Part shown: piece after piece, positions 6,291-6,948 of the stretch | Layout: every line of letters starts with the position of its first letter | Numbering within the stretch: position 1 is the first letter of the stretch | NCBI GenBank assembly: GCA_947490035.1 | Contig: CANLGS010000215.1 | Coordinates: forward strand, 1 to 6,948 | Origin: Gemmataceae bacterium | GTDB taxonomy: Bacteria > Planctomycetota > Planctomycetia > Gemmatales > Gemmataceae | DNA: 6,948 nucleotides | Direction: 5' to 3' | Program-made: the position numbers and the translations under genes | The notes under the pieces: model-generated | What the model was told of the DNA's origin: nothing | What the model saw: only the letters and a program-made list of their open reading frames with translations | Databases searched by the model: none

Positions 6291-6432
6291 AGTGTTCGGT
6301 TTTCGGTGTTCAGTGAAGACGGTAGGTGTGTCGGCTTGCCGTCTGAACGTGGGGGTAATATTATCACATTTCGCGGTGGTCGGTGGCGTCGTCGCCTCGG
6401 CACTGAAAACTGAACACTGAAAACTGAACACT
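6291..6432. repeat. Heptamer inverted-repeat element B (ACTGAAA/ACTGAAC arms)
   Basis: The right arm, 6402-6432, is four perfect alternating heptamers (ACTGAAA, ACTGAAC, twice) plus ACT. The left arm, 6291-6315, is its reverse complement, matching at 22 of 25 positions; two of the three differences are A/G changes. The core is about 6316-6401. The element fills nearly the whole gap between two divergent genes, so each gene has almost the same leader sequence directly before its ATG, and neither has a Shine-Dalgarno. It shares the architecture, but not the sequence, of the elements at 1622-1780 and 6682-6792. Confidence 0.8.
6336..6364 (+). promoter_or_regulatory. Candidate sigma70-type promoter for the small basic protein gene
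   Basis: TTGCCG at 6336-6341 and TATTAT at 6359-6364 are separated by 17 bases, matching TTGACA at 4 of 6 and TATAAT at 5 of 6 positions. They lie in the only AT-rich patch of the gap (palindromic TAATATTA at 6356-6363). Transcription would start near 6371, so the leader of about 65 bases would include the heptamer array. The same AT patch reads GATAAT on the minus strand, but I see no -35 for larA. Confidence 0.35.
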
Positions 6433-6435
6433 ACG

Positions 6436-6675
6436 ATGTCCATCGACAAGAGCCTGAAGCGCAAAGCCGGTCTGTCCCGCCAGCGGTGCGTGCTGACCCG
6501 CGCCGAGCGCATCGCGAAGATGCTGGAGAACGGCAAGTTCGGCGACGCGACCAGCCCCTACGGGCTGCCGAAGACCCGCGTCCAGAAGGTCGCGCTGAAG
6601 AAGAAGGTCAAGAAGGAAGCCGCCGAGGGCGACGCGCCGGCCGCGGCCGGCGGCAAGGCGCCGGCGAAGAAGTAG
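6436..6675 (+). CDS. PVC superphylum small basic signature protein
   Basis: A 79-residue, strongly basic protein. The first 50 or so residues match the small basic protein conserved across Planctomycetes, Verrucomicrobia and Chlamydiae: [20 protein letters not shown] (1-20), then TRAERIAKM (21-29) and [11 protein letters not shown] (42-52). This family is known as a PVC signature protein. It is thought to bind nucleic acid or associate with the ribosome, but its molecular role is not established. The C-terminal tail (53-79) is a low-complexity Lys/Ala stretch, probably disordered, as is common in planctomycete members. The ATG at 6436 gives the invariant family start. No Shine-Dalgarno precedes it; a heptamer array ends 3 bases upstream. 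It is divergent from larA and is followed by a hairpin terminator and then folK. Confidence 0.93.
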   Translation: MSIDKSLKRKAGLSRQRCVLTRAERIAKMLENGKFGDATSPYGLPKTRVQKVALKKKVKKEAAEGDAPAAAGGKAPAKK

Positions 6676-6681
6676 CGGCGA

Positions 6682-6792
6682 AGCTGTTAGCTGTTAGCTG
6701 TTGGCCGTCAGCTATTAGCCGAACCCACGCGCCCACACCGCAAGCGGCGTGGGCGTTCTGCTTGTCTGGCTAACGGCGAACAGCTAACTGCC
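6682..6792. repeat. Heptamer inverted-repeat element C (AGCTGTT arms)
   Basis: The left arm starts with three perfect AGCTGTT copies at 6682-6702 and continues as decayed 7-base units (GGCCGTC, AGCTATT, AGCCGAA) to 6723. The right arm at 6768-6788 is GGCTAAC, GGCGAAC, AGCTAAC, the reverse complement in register but lacking one unit. The 44-base core contains a terminator-like hairpin at 6730-6755. The element fills the gap between the small basic protein gene and folK, and the right arm ends at the folK ATG. Confidence 0.78.
6730..6762 (+). terminator. Intrinsic-terminator-like hairpin after the small basic protein gene
   Basis: CGCCCACACCG (6730-6740) pairs with CGGCGTGGGCG (6745-6755) around the loop CAAG, with one A-C mismatch in an 11-bp GC-rich stem. 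TTCTGCTT (6756-6763) follows as a poor U-tract. It starts 55 bases after the stop codon of the small basic protein gene and lies in the core of repeat element C, so it would end that transcript before folK. Confidence 0.6.
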
Positions 6793-6793
6793 A

Positions 6794-6948
6794 ATGGCTA
6801 TTTCATACGTCGCACTCGGCTCCAACCTCGGCGACCGGTGGGCTACGCTCGCGGCCGCGGTGCGCCGGCTCCGCGCCGAACCGGGCCTGCGCGTCGTCGA
6901 GAGTTCCGCGTTCTACGAGACCGCGCCCGTCAACTGCCCGCCCGGTTC
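6794..6948 (+). CDS. folK: 2-amino-4-hydroxy-6-hydroxymethyldihydropteridine pyrophosphokinase (partial, N-terminus)
   Basis: The first 51 residues of HPPK, which transfers pyrophosphate from ATP to 6-hydroxymethyl-7,8-dihydropterin in cytoplasmic folate synthesis; the window ends before the rest of a family about 160 residues long. The diagnostic motifs are YVALGSNLGDR (5-15), which contributes to the substrate pocket, and SSAFYETAPV (37-46). The ATG at 6794 places the first motif at the usual distance. No Shine-Dalgarno is visible; the bases before the ATG belong to a heptamer repeat arm. It follows the small basic protein gene on the same strand, but a hairpin terminator lies between, so it probably has its own promoter. 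No other folate gene is visible. Confidence 0.93.
   Translation, partial: MAISYVALGSNLGDRWATLAAAVRRLRAEPGLRVVESSAFYETAPVNCPPG

Noticed and set aside
6288..6536. Upstream extension of larA by 83 codons
   Set aside because: The extension runs through the inverted repeat and across the small basic protein gene, whereas the ATG at 6287 gives the standard LarA N-terminus and length.

Overview
This window reads as chromosomal DNA of a planctomycete, most likely from the Gemmataceae or a close relative. Four things point there. Coding GC is high, near 67-70 percent by hand count in the conserved genes. There is a soluble Hanks-type Ser/Thr kinase whose N-terminal 'LTPWQ...LLxGKLxGYxLGGY' lead-in is typical of planctomycete kinases. 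There is a HEAT-repeat lipoprotein with a GTG start. Most decisive is the small basic protein at 6436-6675, which matches the signature protein of the Planctomycetes-Verrucomicrobia-Chlamydiae (PVC) superphylum. I see no rRNA, tRNA, CRISPR array, insertion sequence or phage gene.

Layout from left to right: a TCTGCG-rich intergenic repeat (1-59); a Ser/Thr kinase with a C-terminal receiver-like domain (minus, 60-1544); a 323-bp divergent intergenic region with a heptamer inverted-repeat element; a HEAT-repeat lipoprotein (plus, 1868-2812); a nested hairpin element between convergent genes (2812-2904); a zinc-ribbon, single-pass membrane protein with an outer beta-repeat domain (minus, 2913-3977); a HEPN-fold protein with an intact R-x4-H motif (minus, 4061-4519); an unrecognised 153-aa protein one base upstream of it (minus, 4521-4982); a LarA-family nickel-dependent 2-hydroxyacid racemase (minus, 5010-6287); a divergent gap made of heptamer repeats (6288-6435); the PVC small basic protein (plus, 6436-6675); another heptamer repeat pair with a nested terminator (6676-6793); and the start of folK (plus, 6794 to the window end).

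How the genes work together: most are independent housekeeping or signalling genes. Two items deserve attention. The first is the tightly coupled pair at 4061-4982. It joins a HEPN RNase-like protein to an unknown partner, has lower GC than its neighbours, and has the spacing of a toxin-antitoxin or small defence module. The second is the intergenic repeats. Three gaps each carry 7-bp-periodic arrays arranged as facing inverted arms around a 47-85 bp core. The arrays differ in sequence from gap to gap, and two of them run to within a few bases of start codons that lack a Shine-Dalgarno sequence.
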